Shown: piece by piece, positions 1-8,353 of the stretch
How the letters are laid out: each line of letters begins with the position of its first letter
Position numbering within the stretch: the stretch's first letter is position 1
DNA from: Sphingomonas sp.
GTDB lineage: Bacteria > Pseudomonadota > Alphaproteobacteria > Sphingomonadales > Sphingomonadaceae
NCBI GenBank assembly: GCA_021154945.1
Contig: JAJNQF010000357.1
Span: 1 to 11,584 of the forward strand
Direction: 5' to 3'
Length of the DNA: 11,584 bases
Position numbers and translations under genes: made by a program
The notes under the pieces: generated by a model
What the model was told of the DNA's origin: nothing
Seen by the model: the letters and a program-made list of their open reading frames with translations, nothing else
Databases searched by the model: none

Positions 1-22
1 CGCCTTCGCGGGGAAACAAGTT

Positions 23-562
23 TCAGTCCGCGTCCGGGCCCAAGGTCGGGTCCAGATCGCGAGGACGGATGAAGCGGGTCAACCGCGCGGTAGCCGAACC
101 GATGTCTTCCCAACTCCCCGCATCGAACTGGAGCTCCGCAATGCTGGCCGTCGGATATTTATCCTCGACCGCATCGCGCAGCGGGTCAGCCCCATCCGCA
201 ACCAGCATCAGGACGAGATCCTCCAGCCCGGGATTGTGCCCGACCAGCAGCGCGCTCTGCGTCTCCGCCGGAAATCCATGCACCACGTCCAGCAACGTCG
301 CCGCCGAAGCCAGATACACGCGCCGGTCCCAGGCAGGCGCGATCGTCCGGCCATAGCCCGATTCGATCTGCTCCAGCGTCTCGGTAACGCGCACCGCAGG
401 CGAGGCGATCGCATGATCGAACGCCAGCCCGAGCGACCGCATGTGCCGGCCGACCATCGCGGCGGCGCGCTTGCCCTTGGCGTTGAGCGGCCGATCGAAA
501 TCGCGCGCGACCGGGTCGTCCCAGCCGGACTTGGCGTGGCGCAACAGCGTCAACGTCTTCAT
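23..562 (-). CDS. SixA-type phosphohistidine phosphatase (histidine phosphatase superfamily)
   Basis: This 179-residue cytoplasmic protein opens with MKTLTLLRHAKSGWDD. That is the RHxK/S signature of the small SixA-like branch of the histidine phosphatase superfamily, in which His9 would be the phosphorylated nucleophile and Arg8 binds phosphate. A second conserved His lies at about residue 109 (LLVGHNPGLED), and Arg58 sits in the SPAVRVTET segment typical of the family. The length suits a bare catalytic domain. Known relatives remove phosphate from phosphohistidine in phosphorelay or PTS proteins, but the substrate here cannot be read from the sequence. I chose the ATG at 562 because GAGG lies 6 nt upstream. 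A TTG at 574 is in frame and overlaps the helicase stop but is less attractive. The gene follows the DinG-like helicase with only 8 nt between stop and start, so co-transcription and translational coupling are likely. Confidence 0.88.
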   Translation of the reverse strand: MKTLTLLRHAKSGWDDPVARDFDRPLNAKGKRAAAMVGRHMRSLGLAFDHAIASPAVRVTETLEQIESGYGRTIAPAWDRRVYLASAATLLDVVHGFPAETQSALLVGHNPGLEDLVLMLVADGADPLRDAVEDKYPTASIAELQFDAGSWEDIGSATARLTRFIRPRDLDPTLGPDAD

Positions 563-570
563 GGCAATCC

Positions 571-3285
571 TCAAGCCGGTTCGCGGCTTTCATGCCCTAC
601 CGGCGCACCAGAAGAAAGTGGATTGGAGGAAAGCCGGCTTGCCACTCGGGCCACCGCTTCTTCGAGCGTGACGCGGGCGATCGGCACCCCCGGCGGGAAC
701 GCGCTGAGCAGTCGCGACGGCATCGCCGCGGACAACATCACGAACACGCCGGAATCGTCCGCGCGACGGATCAGCCGGCCGAACGCCTGTGCGAGACGCG
801 CGCGGACGAGACGGTCGTCATACGCTGAACCACCGCCCGCGAGCCTGCGCGCGGCGTGAAGCACCGACGGTTTTGCCCAAGGCACGCCCTCCATCACCAC
901 CAGCCGCAGCGATTCGCCGGGCACGTCGACGCCGTCTCGCAAGGCATCGGTGCCGAGCAGCGACGCGCCGGGGTCGTCGCGAAAGATGTCGACCAAGGTG
1001 CCGGTGTCGATCGGATCGACGTGCTGGGCGTGCAGCGGAAGCCCTTCGCGCGCAAGTCGATCGGCGATGCGGCCATGCACGCCGCGCAACCGCCGGATCG
1101 CGGTGAACAGGCCGAGCGTGCCGCCACGGCTGGCGACGATCAACTGCGCATACGCATTGGCGAGCGCGCCGATATCGCCGCGCATCACGTCGGTGACGAT
1201 CAGCACTTCAGCCTGGCGGGTATAGTCGAACGGGCTCTTCGCCTCGAACCGCGCGGCGGGGCGGAGGAGATGCGGCGCGCCGGTGCGGGCTTCGGCCACC
1301 TCCCAGTCGCCGCCGCCTGTAAGCGTCGCCGACGTGACGAGTGCGCCGTGGGCGGGCTTCAGGACGATCTCGGCGAAGGGGCGCGTCGGGTCGAGCCAGT
1401 GGCGGTGGAGACCGATATCGAACTCGCGGCCCTCGATCCGGTCGACCGCGAGCCAGTCGACGAAATCGCCATCGACCGGTCCGCCAACACGCGCGAGCAA
1501 GGAGAGCCACGACGCGACGGTCTCCGCGCGCCAGCCGATCGAGGCGATCGCGCCCTCGACCCGGGCTCGGGCGGGGCCGTCCATCCAGTCGGGCGCTTCG
1601 GCGAGCACCGCTTCAAGGCGGCGGCCGAGCGTGACGAGCGGACGGACGAGTGCGTCGAGGGCGGCGGCGGCGGGCGCGGCGGCCTCGATCAGTGTCGCGT
1701 CGGGTTCGGCGAGTTCGGTCTCCAGGCCATAGCCGGCGTCGCCCGGCTGTTCGGCCCGCGCGTAGGTGAGGCCGCGGACGGCGGCGAGCAGCGTCTCGAT
1801 TGGCCCGAACGGCGCGCCCTCGCCGAGGCGTTGCAGCCAGCCGTCGGACGCCAGCGCTCCCGCCGCGGTGACCGCGTCGCTGATCGCCCGAGCGCCCTGT
1901 TCGTCGTAGCTGGCGAGATCGGACAGGCGTGCGGCGAGCCCTCGTCTTCGGCCACGACCGCTCGATTCGGGGCCGAGGATCCAGCGGCGCAGTTCGATCG
2001 TCTCCGCACCGGTCAGCGCGGTCGCGAACATCGAATCGGCCGCGTCGAAGATGTGATGCCCCTCGTCGAACACGTAGCGCGTCGGCCGGGTCGCGAGTTC
2101 GCGCCCTCGTGCCGCGTTGACCATCACCAGCGCGTGGTTGGCGATGACGATGTCGGCATCGGACGAGGCACGGGCGGCGCGTTCGATGAAGCATTTCCGG
2201 TAGTGCGGGCAGCCGGCATAGACGCACTCGCCGCGCCGATCGGTCAGTGCGGTCGAGCCGTTGCGGCGAAACAGTGTCGGCAGCCAGCCGGGCAGGTCGC
2301 CGCCGACCATGTCGCCGTCCGCGCTATACGCCGCCCAGCGCGCGACGAGGTGCGCGAGGATCGCCGCACGGCCCGCGAACCCGCCTTGCAGCGCGTCCTC
2401 CAGGTTCAGCAGGCAAAGGTAATTCTCGCGCCCCTTCCGCGTGACGACCTTCGCCTTCCGGATCGCCGCGTCGGGGTAGAGGCGCGCGGTTTCCTGCCCC
2501 AACTGGCGTTGCAGCGTCTTGGTATAGGTCGAGATCCACACCGCGCCGCCGGCCTTCTCCGCCCAGAGCGAGGCGGGCGCGAGGTAACCCAACGTCTTGC
2601 CGATCCCGGTCCCCGCCTCGGCGAGGACGAGGTTGGGCGTGTCGCGCATTGCCCGCGGGGCGAAGGCGGCGGTGGCGGCACCCGCATAGGCGCGCTGCCC
2701 GGGGCGTTCCTCGGCACCGTGGCCGGTGAGGTCGACGAGCCGCGCCTCCGCATCGCCTGGCTCGATCGTGACGGTGCGCGGGGCAGGTCGCGGGGCGTGC
2801 TCCTCCCATTCGGGGAGCGACGAGAACAGCCAGCGTTCGTTGACGGACGGTTTCTTCAACCGCTCGGCGACGACCGGCGCCCAGGGCCAGCGCAGGCGGA
2901 ACAGCGACTGCGCTGCGGTCCATGCGCCTTCACGCTCGGGCCAGTCGGTGTCGGTGAGCGCCAGCATCGCCTCCGCCGCACGGAGGAGGAACGGCGCAAC
3001 TTCGGCATCCTCGCTCGGCACGTCCAAGCCGGTAACCCGAGCGATCCCCTTCGGCGTCGGCACCGCGAACTGCGCGGGACGCAGGAAAGCGTAGAGTTCG
3101 AGCAGGTCGAGCCCCGACAGATCGGGATAGCCGAGGCGCTGCCCGACGAGCGGCGCGTTGAGCATGATGACCGGCGTATCGGCGGCGATCCGGATCGCCT
3201 CGCCCCGCCCGATCGGACGGGCACCGTCCGCGTTCGCGATCCAGATGCCGGCGTGGCTGGCGTGGAGGGCGGGATAGGGGAGCAC
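571..3285 (-). CDS. DinG-family ATP-dependent DNA helicase with iron-sulfur cluster motif
   Basis: A 904-residue superfamily 2 helicase of the XPD/DinG type. Visible motifs in order: a Q-motif-like RPGQRAYAGA near 194-203; Walker A AGTGIGKT at 224-231; four cysteines at 291, 354, 359 and 365 (YLC, then ECVYAGCPHYRKC), spaced as expected for the 4Fe-4S domain between motifs I and II; IANHAL at 381-386; Walker B DEGH at 407-410; LVTSATLTGG at 649-658 (motif III); and QAFGRLIRRADDSGVFVML at 833-851 (motif VI). E. coli DinG is a 5'-3' helicase that unwinds R-loops, D-loops and forked DNA. The first ~190 residues lack helicase motifs and seem to be the N-terminal extension found in alphaproteobacterial versions. 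The start is a GTG at 3285 with AAGG 7 nt upstream; the next in-frame methionine (residue 41) would remove conserved-looking sequence. No standard alphaproteobacterial LexA box was found upstream, so SOS control is not supported. It leads the two-gene unit with the SixA-like phosphatase. Confidence 0.9.
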   Translation of the reverse strand: MLPYPALHASHAGIWIANADGARPIGRGEAIRIAADTPVIMLNAPLVGQRLGYPDLSGLDLLELYAFLRPAQFAVPTPKGIARVTGLDVPSEDAEVAPFLLRAAEAMLALTDTDWPEREGAWTAAQSLFRLRWPWAPVVAERLKKPSVNERWLFSSLPEWEEHAPRPAPRTVTIEPGDAEARLVDLTGHGAEERPGQRAYAGAATAAFAPRAMRDTPNLVLAEAGTGIGKTLGYLAPASLWAEKAGGAVWISTYTKTLQRQLGQETARLYPDAAIRKAKVVTRKGRENYLCLLNLEDALQGGFAGRAAILAHLVARWAAYSADGDMVGGDLPGWLPTLFRRNGSTALTDRRGECVYAGCPHYRKCFIERAARASSDADIVIANHALVMVNAARGRELATRPTRYVFDEGHHIFDAADSMFATALTGAETIELRRWILGPESSGRGRRRGLAARLSDLASYDEQGARAISDAVTAAGALASDGWLQRLGEGAPFGPIETLLAAVRGLTYARAEQPGDAGYGLETELAEPDATLIEAAAPAAAALDALVRPLVTLGRRLEAVLAEAPDWMDGPARARVEGAIASIGWRAETVASWLSLLARVGGPVDGDFVDWLAVDRIEGREFDIGLHRHWLDPTRPFAEIVLKPAHGALVTSATLTGGGDWEVAEARTGAPHLLRPAARFEAKSPFDYTRQAEVLIVTDVMRGDIGALANAYAQLIVASRGGTLGLFTAIRRLRGVHGRIADRLAREGLPLHAQHVDPIDTGTLVDIFRDDPGASLLGTDALRDGVDVPGESLRLVVMEGVPWAKPSVLHAARRLAGGGSAYDDRLVRARLAQAFGRLIRRADDSGVFVMLSAAMPSRLLSAFPPGVPIARVTLEEAVARVASRLSSNPLSSGAPVGHESREPA

Positions 3286-3534
3286 CGCGCGACCTTGTGC
3301 GAACAGGAACGAAAGGGCAACCTTTTGCTGCTTGTTCTCCCGCGACCTATCCCGTCATCCCAGCGGAAGCTGGGATATCCCCGTGAAGACCGCGGCACCC
3401 GCCCCATGAAGATCCCAGCTTTCGCTGGGATGACGGGTGGGTGGGCGAAAGGCGATTGACGGATGGCGGGTGAGCGCGTGCGCAGAAAACGGGAGGCTTG
3501 TGCGCTTCCTCCACCACACGCTATCGCCCCCGGC
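3286..3534. other. Divergent intergenic region between helicase and lysyl-tRNA synthetase
   Basis: This 249-nt gap separates the start codons of two divergent genes, so promoters for both must lie here or nearby. Its centre is occupied by an inverted pair of palindromes (3351-3437, listed separately). Between the repeat and the helicase start there is a slightly AT-richer stretch (3301-3340) that could hold the helicase promoter, but I cannot pick convincing -35 and -10 boxes. The frame upstream of the synthetase stays open back to an ATG at 3463. I treat that as non-coding because class I LysRS proteins normally begin close to the ATG at 3535. Confidence 0.6.
3351..3437. repeat. Inverted pair of REP-like palindromes, family 1 (REPIN-like)
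   Basis: The 26-nt arm at 3351-3376 and the reverse complement of the arm at 3412-3437 agree at 25 of 26 positions. Each arm begins or ends with the outer tail CCCGTC and contains its own hairpin: stem ATCCCAGC/GCTGGGAT with a 4-nt loop (GGAA in the left arm, TTTC in the right). The 35 nt between arms are not symmetric. Two REP hairpins in opposite orientation with a short spacer is the architecture called a REPIN. Sequences of the CCCGTCATCCCAGC type are, to my knowledge, abundant in intergenic regions of sphingomonads and some other proteobacteria. Possible effects include transcript end protection or attenuation, but none can be shown here. Only one copy is in the window, so genome-wide repetition is inferred. 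Confidence 0.85.
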
Positions 3535-5100
3535 ATGACCGAAGACCTCCGCACCGCCGCCCTCGAGTCCAAAGCCTGGCCGTACGAGGAGGCGCGCAAA
3601 CTCCTGAAGCGCTATCCGCAGGGCAAGTCGGGCGACCCGGTGCTGTTCGAGACGGGTTATGGGCCGTCGGGCCTGCCGCATATCGGCACGTTCAACGAGG
3701 TTCTTCGCACGACGATGGTGCGCAACGCCTTCCACGCGCTCTCCGACACGCCGACGCGGCTGATCGCGTTTTCGGACGACATGGACGGCCTGCGCAAAGT
3801 GCCGGACAACGTCCCCAACGGCGACATGCTGCGCCAACATCTCGGCAAGCCGCTGACGCAGATCCCCGATCCGTTCGGCACGCATTCGAGCTTTGCCGCG
3901 CACAACAACGCGATCCTGCGCGAATTCCTCGACCGCTACGGCTTCGAGTACGAGTTCGCATCGTCGACCGAATACTACACGTCGGGCCGCTTCGACGAGG
4001 CGCTCAAAGGTGTGCTCCGTCACTTCCAGGGCATCCAGGACGTGATGCTGCCGACGCTCCGAGCCGAACGTCGTGCGACCTATTCGCCGGTACTGCCGAT
4101 CTCGCCGACCAGCGGTATCGTGTTGCAGGTGCCGATCGAGGTCGTCGATGCCGAGGCAGGCCTCATTGCATTCGAAGACGAAGGCCAGCGGATCACGCAG
4201 TCCGTGCTCGGCGGCAAGGCCAAGCTCCAGTGGAAGGTCGACTGGGCAATGCGCTGGGTCGCGCTCGGCGTCGACTACGAGATGGCGGGCAAAGACCTGA
4301 TCGATTCGGTCACGCAGTCGTCGAAGATCGCGCGCGTACTCGGCGGGCGCCCGCCCGAGGGTTTCAACTACGAGATGTTCCTCGACGAGAATGGCGAGAA
4401 GATCTCGAAGTCGAAGGGCAATGGCCTGAGCCTCGAACAGTGGCTGACCTATGGCCCCGAAGAGTCGCTGGCGTTCTACGCGTACCGCGAGCCGAAGAAG
4501 GCAAAGTCGCTGCACATGGGCGTGATCCCGCGCGCGGTGGACGAATATTGGCAGTTCCGCGGCAATTATGCGGGACAGGATCTGAAGCAGAAGCTCGGCA
4601 ATCCGGTGCATCACATTCATGACGGAAAGCTGCCGACCGGCGAGCTGCCGGTGACCTTCGGGCTGCTGCTCAACCTCGTCGGGGTGATGGGCGATGCGAG
4701 CAAGGAGCAGGTCTGGAGCTATCTGGCGAACTACGTGCCCGATGCGTCGGCGGAGAAGTATCCCGAGCTCGACCGGCTGATCGGCTATGCGCTGGCCTAT
4801 AGCCGCGATTTCGTCGCGCCGACGCTGAAGCGGCGTGCGCCCGAGGGTGTCGAGGTCGCGGCGCTGGAGCGGCTGGATGCGGAACTCGCCGCGCTGCCGA
4901 CGGAGGCGAGCGCGGAGGATATCCAGAACATCGTCTACGAGATCGGCAAGACCGGCGGGTTCGAGAACCTGCGCGACTGGTTCAAGGCGCTGTACGAGAC
5001 GTTGCTGGGGTCCGAACAGGGGCCGCGGATGGGGAGTTTCATCGCGCTGTACGGGGTGGAGAACTCGCGGAAACTGATCGCGGAGGCGTTGGCGCGGTAA
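3535..5100 (+). CDS. lysK: Lysine--tRNA ligase, class I (archaeal type)
   Basis: A 521-residue cytoplasmic aminoacyl-tRNA synthetase that charges tRNA-Lys. It is the class I form, recognised by its Rossmann-fold signatures: the HIGH-like motif in GPSGLPHIGTFNE (His49-Thr52) and the KMSKS-like motif KISKSKGN (289-296). GYGPSGLPHIG, SDDMDGLRKVP (80-90) and DYEMAGKDLIDS (247-258) are characteristic of this family and unlike the class II LysS found in most bacteria. The length matches the usual 500-540 residues. Class I LysRS is the sole or main enzyme in many alphaproteobacteria, spirochaetes and most archaea. The start at 3535 gives the family-like N-terminus MTEDLRTAALESKAWP. No good Shine-Dalgarno sequence precedes it, and an in-frame ATG at 3463 would add 24 residues rich in Arg and Pro that look like translated spacer. 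It is transcribed divergently from the helicase and is flanked on both sides by palindromic repeats. Confidence 0.93.
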   Translation: MTEDLRTAALESKAWPYEEARKLLKRYPQGKSGDPVLFETGYGPSGLPHIGTFNEVLRTTMVRNAFHALSDTPTRLIAFSDDMDGLRKVPDNVPNGDMLRQHLGKPLTQIPDPFGTHSSFAAHNNAILREFLDRYGFEYEFASSTEYYTSGRFDEALKGVLRHFQGIQDVMLPTLRAERRATYSPVLPISPTSGIVLQVPIEVVDAEAGLIAFEDEGQRITQSVLGGKAKLQWKVDWAMRWVALGVDYEMAGKDLIDSVTQSSKIARVLGGRPPEGFNYEMFLDENGEKISKSKGNGLSLEQWLTYGPEESLAFYAYREPKKAKSLHMGVIPRAVDEYWQFRGNYAGQDLKQKLGNPVHHIHDGKLPTGELPVTFGLLLNLVGVMGDASKEQVWSYLANYVPDASAEKYPELDRLIGYALAYSRDFVAPTLKRRAPEGVEVAALERLDAELAALPTEASAEDIQNIVYEIGKTGGFENLRDWFKALYETLLGSEQGPRMGSFIALYGVENSRKLIAEALAR

Positions 5101-5122
5101 AGCCGTACCCTCGAAGAAATGT

Positions 5123-5227
5123 CCACCCCCGGCGGAGGCCGGGGCCCAGTTGGGGGACGTGCATAACAGGGTGCAGCGTGTCGTTACCGCAACCTTTCCA
5201 ACTGGGCCCCGGCCTCCGCCGGGGTGG
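5123..5227. repeat. Inverted pair of GC-rich REP-like palindromes, family 2 (REPIN-like)
   Basis: The left arm (5123-5153) matches the reverse complement of the right arm (5198-5227) over its full length, apart from one extra C in the left run of Cs. Each arm carries a hairpin with stem CCCCGGC/GCCGGGG around a 4-nt loop (GGAG on the left at 5127-5144, CTCC on the right at 5207-5224). The outer tail is CCACC and the inner tail is CCAGTTGG. About 45 nt separate the arms. The element starts 23 nt after the LysRS stop codon, so the paired arms could form a very stable 3'-end structure in that transcript. There is no following T-tract, so it is not a classic intrinsic terminator. The sequence type is unrelated to the palindromes at 3351-3437 and 8216-8329. 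Confidence 0.85.
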
Positions 5228-5250
5228 TACTTTGAGTATGCAACTTCACG

Positions 5251-5278
5251 CCCGAACTCGACACCCCGAACTCGACAC
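5251..5278. repeat. Perfect 14-bp tandem duplication
   Basis: The unit CCCGAACTCGACAC occurs twice head to tail at 5251-5264 and 5265-5278 with no mismatch. It lies between the family 2 palindrome and the 2H-phosphoesterase gene. The following stretch (about 5279-5300) is the most AT-rich spot in this gap and could belong to the promoter of the downstream gene, but I cannot name -35 and -10 boxes with confidence. The duplication could be a replication-slippage product or a pair of binding sites. Nothing visible decides between these. Confidence 0.8.
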
Positions 5279-5331
5279 ATAGTACAGAACATATTAGCAA
5301 CACATCCGCCTCCCCCGATTCGGAAACCGGC

Positions 5332-5889
5332 ATGTTCCATCGACCGATCGCCCGTCACCGCCTGTTCTTCGCACTCCGCCCGCCGCTCCCGCTAGCGCGC
5401 CAGATTACCGCTGCAGCGTCGTGGTTCGAGACCGACGGGGACAAGCGCCGCCCCGAGCATCTCCACGTCACGATCGACATCCTCGACGACCATGATCGCG
5501 TGTCGACGGCCTTGGAGCGCGACCTGAAGGCGATCGGCGATGCGGTCGAAGCGGCGCCGTTCGCGCTCCAGTTCGATACCGTCGTCGGCAGCGAGCGATC
5601 CATCGCGCTGCGTCCGCGCTTCAAGAATGCCTCGCTCGCCGCGCTGCATCAGCGGATCGCAGTGGCACGTGAGGCCACAGGGTTGCGCGCCCGCGAAAAC
5701 TATCGGTTCAGTCCGCACATGACGCTCGGCTACCGCGAGGGTGCGCCGTTCACGCAGGCCATCGCGCCGATCGGCTGGACCGCGGATGCGTTCGTGCTGG
5801 TCCACAGCCATGTCGGCCGGACGCGCCACGACGTGATCGGGCGCTGGCTGCTGGAAGGCGACGACGATCGGCAACTGCCGCTGTTCTGA
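5332..5889 (+). CDS. thpR: 2H-phosphoesterase, RNA 2',3'-cyclic phosphodiesterase / 2'-5' RNA ligase (ThpR-type)
   Basis: A 185-residue protein with the two HxT motifs that define the 2H phosphoesterase superfamily: HVT at 45-47 (PEHLHVTIDIL) and HMT at 129-131 (RFSPHMTLGYR). The second is in the FxPHxTL context typical of the bacterial LigT/ThpR branch. The early RLFFALRPP segment is the usual first strand of this family. Members hydrolyse 2',3'-cyclic phosphate ends of RNA to 2'-phosphates and can join or open 2'-5' linked tRNA halves in vitro; the physiological substrate is generally unclear. Length agrees with the family (about 175-190 residues). The ATG at 5332 is preceded by GGAAA at a spacing of about 7 nt, which supports this start. 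The next gene on the same strand starts 91 nt downstream, so it may or may not share a transcript. The C-terminus is acidic and then ends in LPLF. Confidence 0.88.
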   Translation: MFHRPIARHRLFFALRPPLPLARQITAAASWFETDGDKRRPEHLHVTIDILDDHDRVSTALERDLKAIGDAVEAAPFALQFDTVVGSERSIALRPRFKNASLAALHQRIAVAREATGLRARENYRFSPHMTLGYREGAPFTQAIAPIGWTADAFVLVHSHVGRTRHDVIGRWLLEGDDDRQLPLF

Positions 5890-5980
5890 GCCTTCGAATT
5901 TGCCGAACGCGCGCGACCCGGTAGGACCCGCAAGGCGATCGGTCGGTTCTTCCCTCGTGACCGCGCAGCAAGGAGCGACA

Positions 5981-6974
<994 letters not shown>

Positions 6975-6985
<11 letters not shown>

Positions 6986-8207
6986 GGCGCCGATCGCTCT
7001 GGGCACGCCAGCCTATCGCCGGCTGACGCTGGCGATGCTGTTCGCGGGGTTCTCGACCTTTTCGCTGCTCTATTCGGTGCAGCCGTTGCTGCCGCTGTTC
7101 GCCGCGCAGTATCGGCTGACCGCGGAGGCTGCTTCGCTGGCGGTGTCGCTCGCGACCGGGCCACTCGCGATCGGCATCCTGTTCGCGGGGTTCGTGTCCG
7201 ACCGCGTCGGCCGGCGTCCGCTGATGATCGCGGCGATGTTCGCGGCGGACGCGCTGACGCTGGCGGCGGCGGTCGTGCCGGGGTGGAGCGGGTTGCTCGT
7301 GCTGCGCTTCCTGACCGGCGTCGCGCTCGCGGGCGTGCCGGCGGTGGCGATGGCCTATGTCGCGGAGGAGGTCGATGCGGGCGCGGTCGGTGCGGCAATG
7401 GGGCTGTATATCGCGGGCTCTGCGCTTGGCGGCATGGCCGGGCGGCTGGTCGTGAGTATCGTCGCCGATCTCGAAGGCTGGCGCTGGGCGCTCGCCGCGG
7501 TCGGGCTCGCGGGGCTGGCGATGGCGGAGGCGTTCCGCCGGCTCGCGCCACCCTCACGCAATTTCACGCCGAGCGTGGGACGGCCGGGCGCGCTGTTGCG
7601 GAGTGCCGGATCGCTGTTCACCGATCGCGCGATGCCGCTGCTGTATCTCGAGGCGTTCCTGCTGATGGGCGTGTTCGTCACGATCTATAACTATGCGGGC
7701 TTCCGGTTGATGAGCCCGCCTTATGGGCTCAGCCAGGCGGCAGTCGGCGGCGTGTTCCTGCTCTACGTGCTCGGCTCGGTGAGTTCGGCGAAGTTCGGGA
7801 CGCTTGCCGGGCGGCTCGGGCGGCGGAAGGTCTTCTGGGTGCCCGTCGTGCTGCTGATCGCCGGCGTCGCGCTGACCGCGATGACGCCGCTGGTGCTGGT
7901 GATCGCGGGGATCGCGGTGGTGACGATCGGCTTTTTCGGCGCGCATTCGATCGCAAGCGCCTGGGTCGGGCGGCGCGCACAGAGCTCGCGCGGACAGGCG
8001 GCGGCGTTCTACCTGTTCTTTTATTATATGGGGTCGAGTGTGCTCGGATCGGCCGGCGGGTTCGCGTGGACGCATGCCGGGTGGCCGGGAGTGACGGCGT
8101 TCTGTTTGCTGCTGGGGGTGACAGCGCTGGTGATCGGGCTAGTTCTTCGTACCGTACCGCCGCTGGTGATGGAGCCACCGGTGCCGCAGCGGATGCCGGA
8201 TCCTTGA
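6975..8207 (+). CDS. Major facilitator superfamily transporter (YnfM/AraJ-like), 12 membrane segments
   Basis: A 410-residue hydrophobic inner-membrane protein with about 12 predicted membrane helices in two halves, separated by the polar loop around residues 188-215. The loop between helices 2 and 3 holds the MFS motif A, GFVSDRVGRRPLM (72-84). A degenerate copy, GTLAGRLGRRKVF (275-287), sits at the equivalent place in the second half. VAEEVDAGAVGAAMGLYIAG (129-148) resembles the YnfM/AraJ-like proton-coupled efflux branch. The substrate is not deducible. The start is a GTG at 6975 inside the last codons of the deacetylase gene (11-nt overlap), with no clear Shine-Dalgarno sequence. Translation is therefore probably coupled to the upstream gene. 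An efflux or uptake partner for the deacetylase substrate or product is a reasonable inference. The gene ends 9 nt before a large palindrome that lies between it and the convergent dipeptidase gene. Confidence 0.87.
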
Positions 8208-8215
8208 CGACTGAC

Positions 8216-8329
8216 TTCTCCCCTCCCTGGAAGGGAGGGGCTGGGGGTGGGTTGGCCTGCTTGTGCCCATAGGTTCGGATTCGCGGAACCCGACCCACCC
8301 CCGCCCCCTCCCTTTCAGGGAGGGGAGAA
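8216..8329. repeat. Inverted pair of palindromes, family 3 (REPIN-like), between convergent genes
   Basis: The 37-nt arm at 8216-8252 matches the reverse complement of the arm at 8293-8329 with 3 mismatches. Each arm contains a hairpin, CCCCTCCCT/AGGGAGGGG around a 3-nt loop (GGA on the left at 8220-8240, TTC on the right at 8305-8325). The outer tail is TTCT, and the inner side carries the purine-rich GGGGGTGGGT. About 40 nt lie between arms. It fills most of the 146-nt gap between the MFS stop and the dipeptidase stop, so it could act as a two-way 3'-end structure. There is no T-tract on either side. The sequence is distinct from the other two palindromes in the window. Confidence 0.85.
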
Positions 8330-8353
8330 GGAGTCTGGCTTCCCTCACCCCTT

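Noticed and set aside
3297..3312. Possible LexA operator upstream of the dinG-like gene
   Set aside because: Two GTTC half-sites are present (minus strand), but spaced by 2 nt. The alphaproteobacterial box needs GTTC-N7-GTTC, and the site would lie just before the start codon.
856..3459. 867-codon open frame on the plus strand opposite the helicase gene
   Set aside because: It is antisense to a gene with clear helicase motifs, its translation is Arg/Gly/Asp-biased without recognisable domains, and its 3' end translates the family 1 palindrome. It is explained by GC-rich codon bias.
3463..3534. 24-residue N-terminal extension of LysRS from an ATG at 3463
   Set aside because: The residues are Arg/Pro/Ala-rich and unlike LysRS N-termini; the ATG at 3535 gives a family-like start.
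3355..5358. 667-codon open frame on the minus strand opposite lysK
   Set aside because: Antisense to a well-supported synthetase gene and running through both flanking palindromes. Its leucine/arginine-rich translation is the typical mirror of a high-GC gene.
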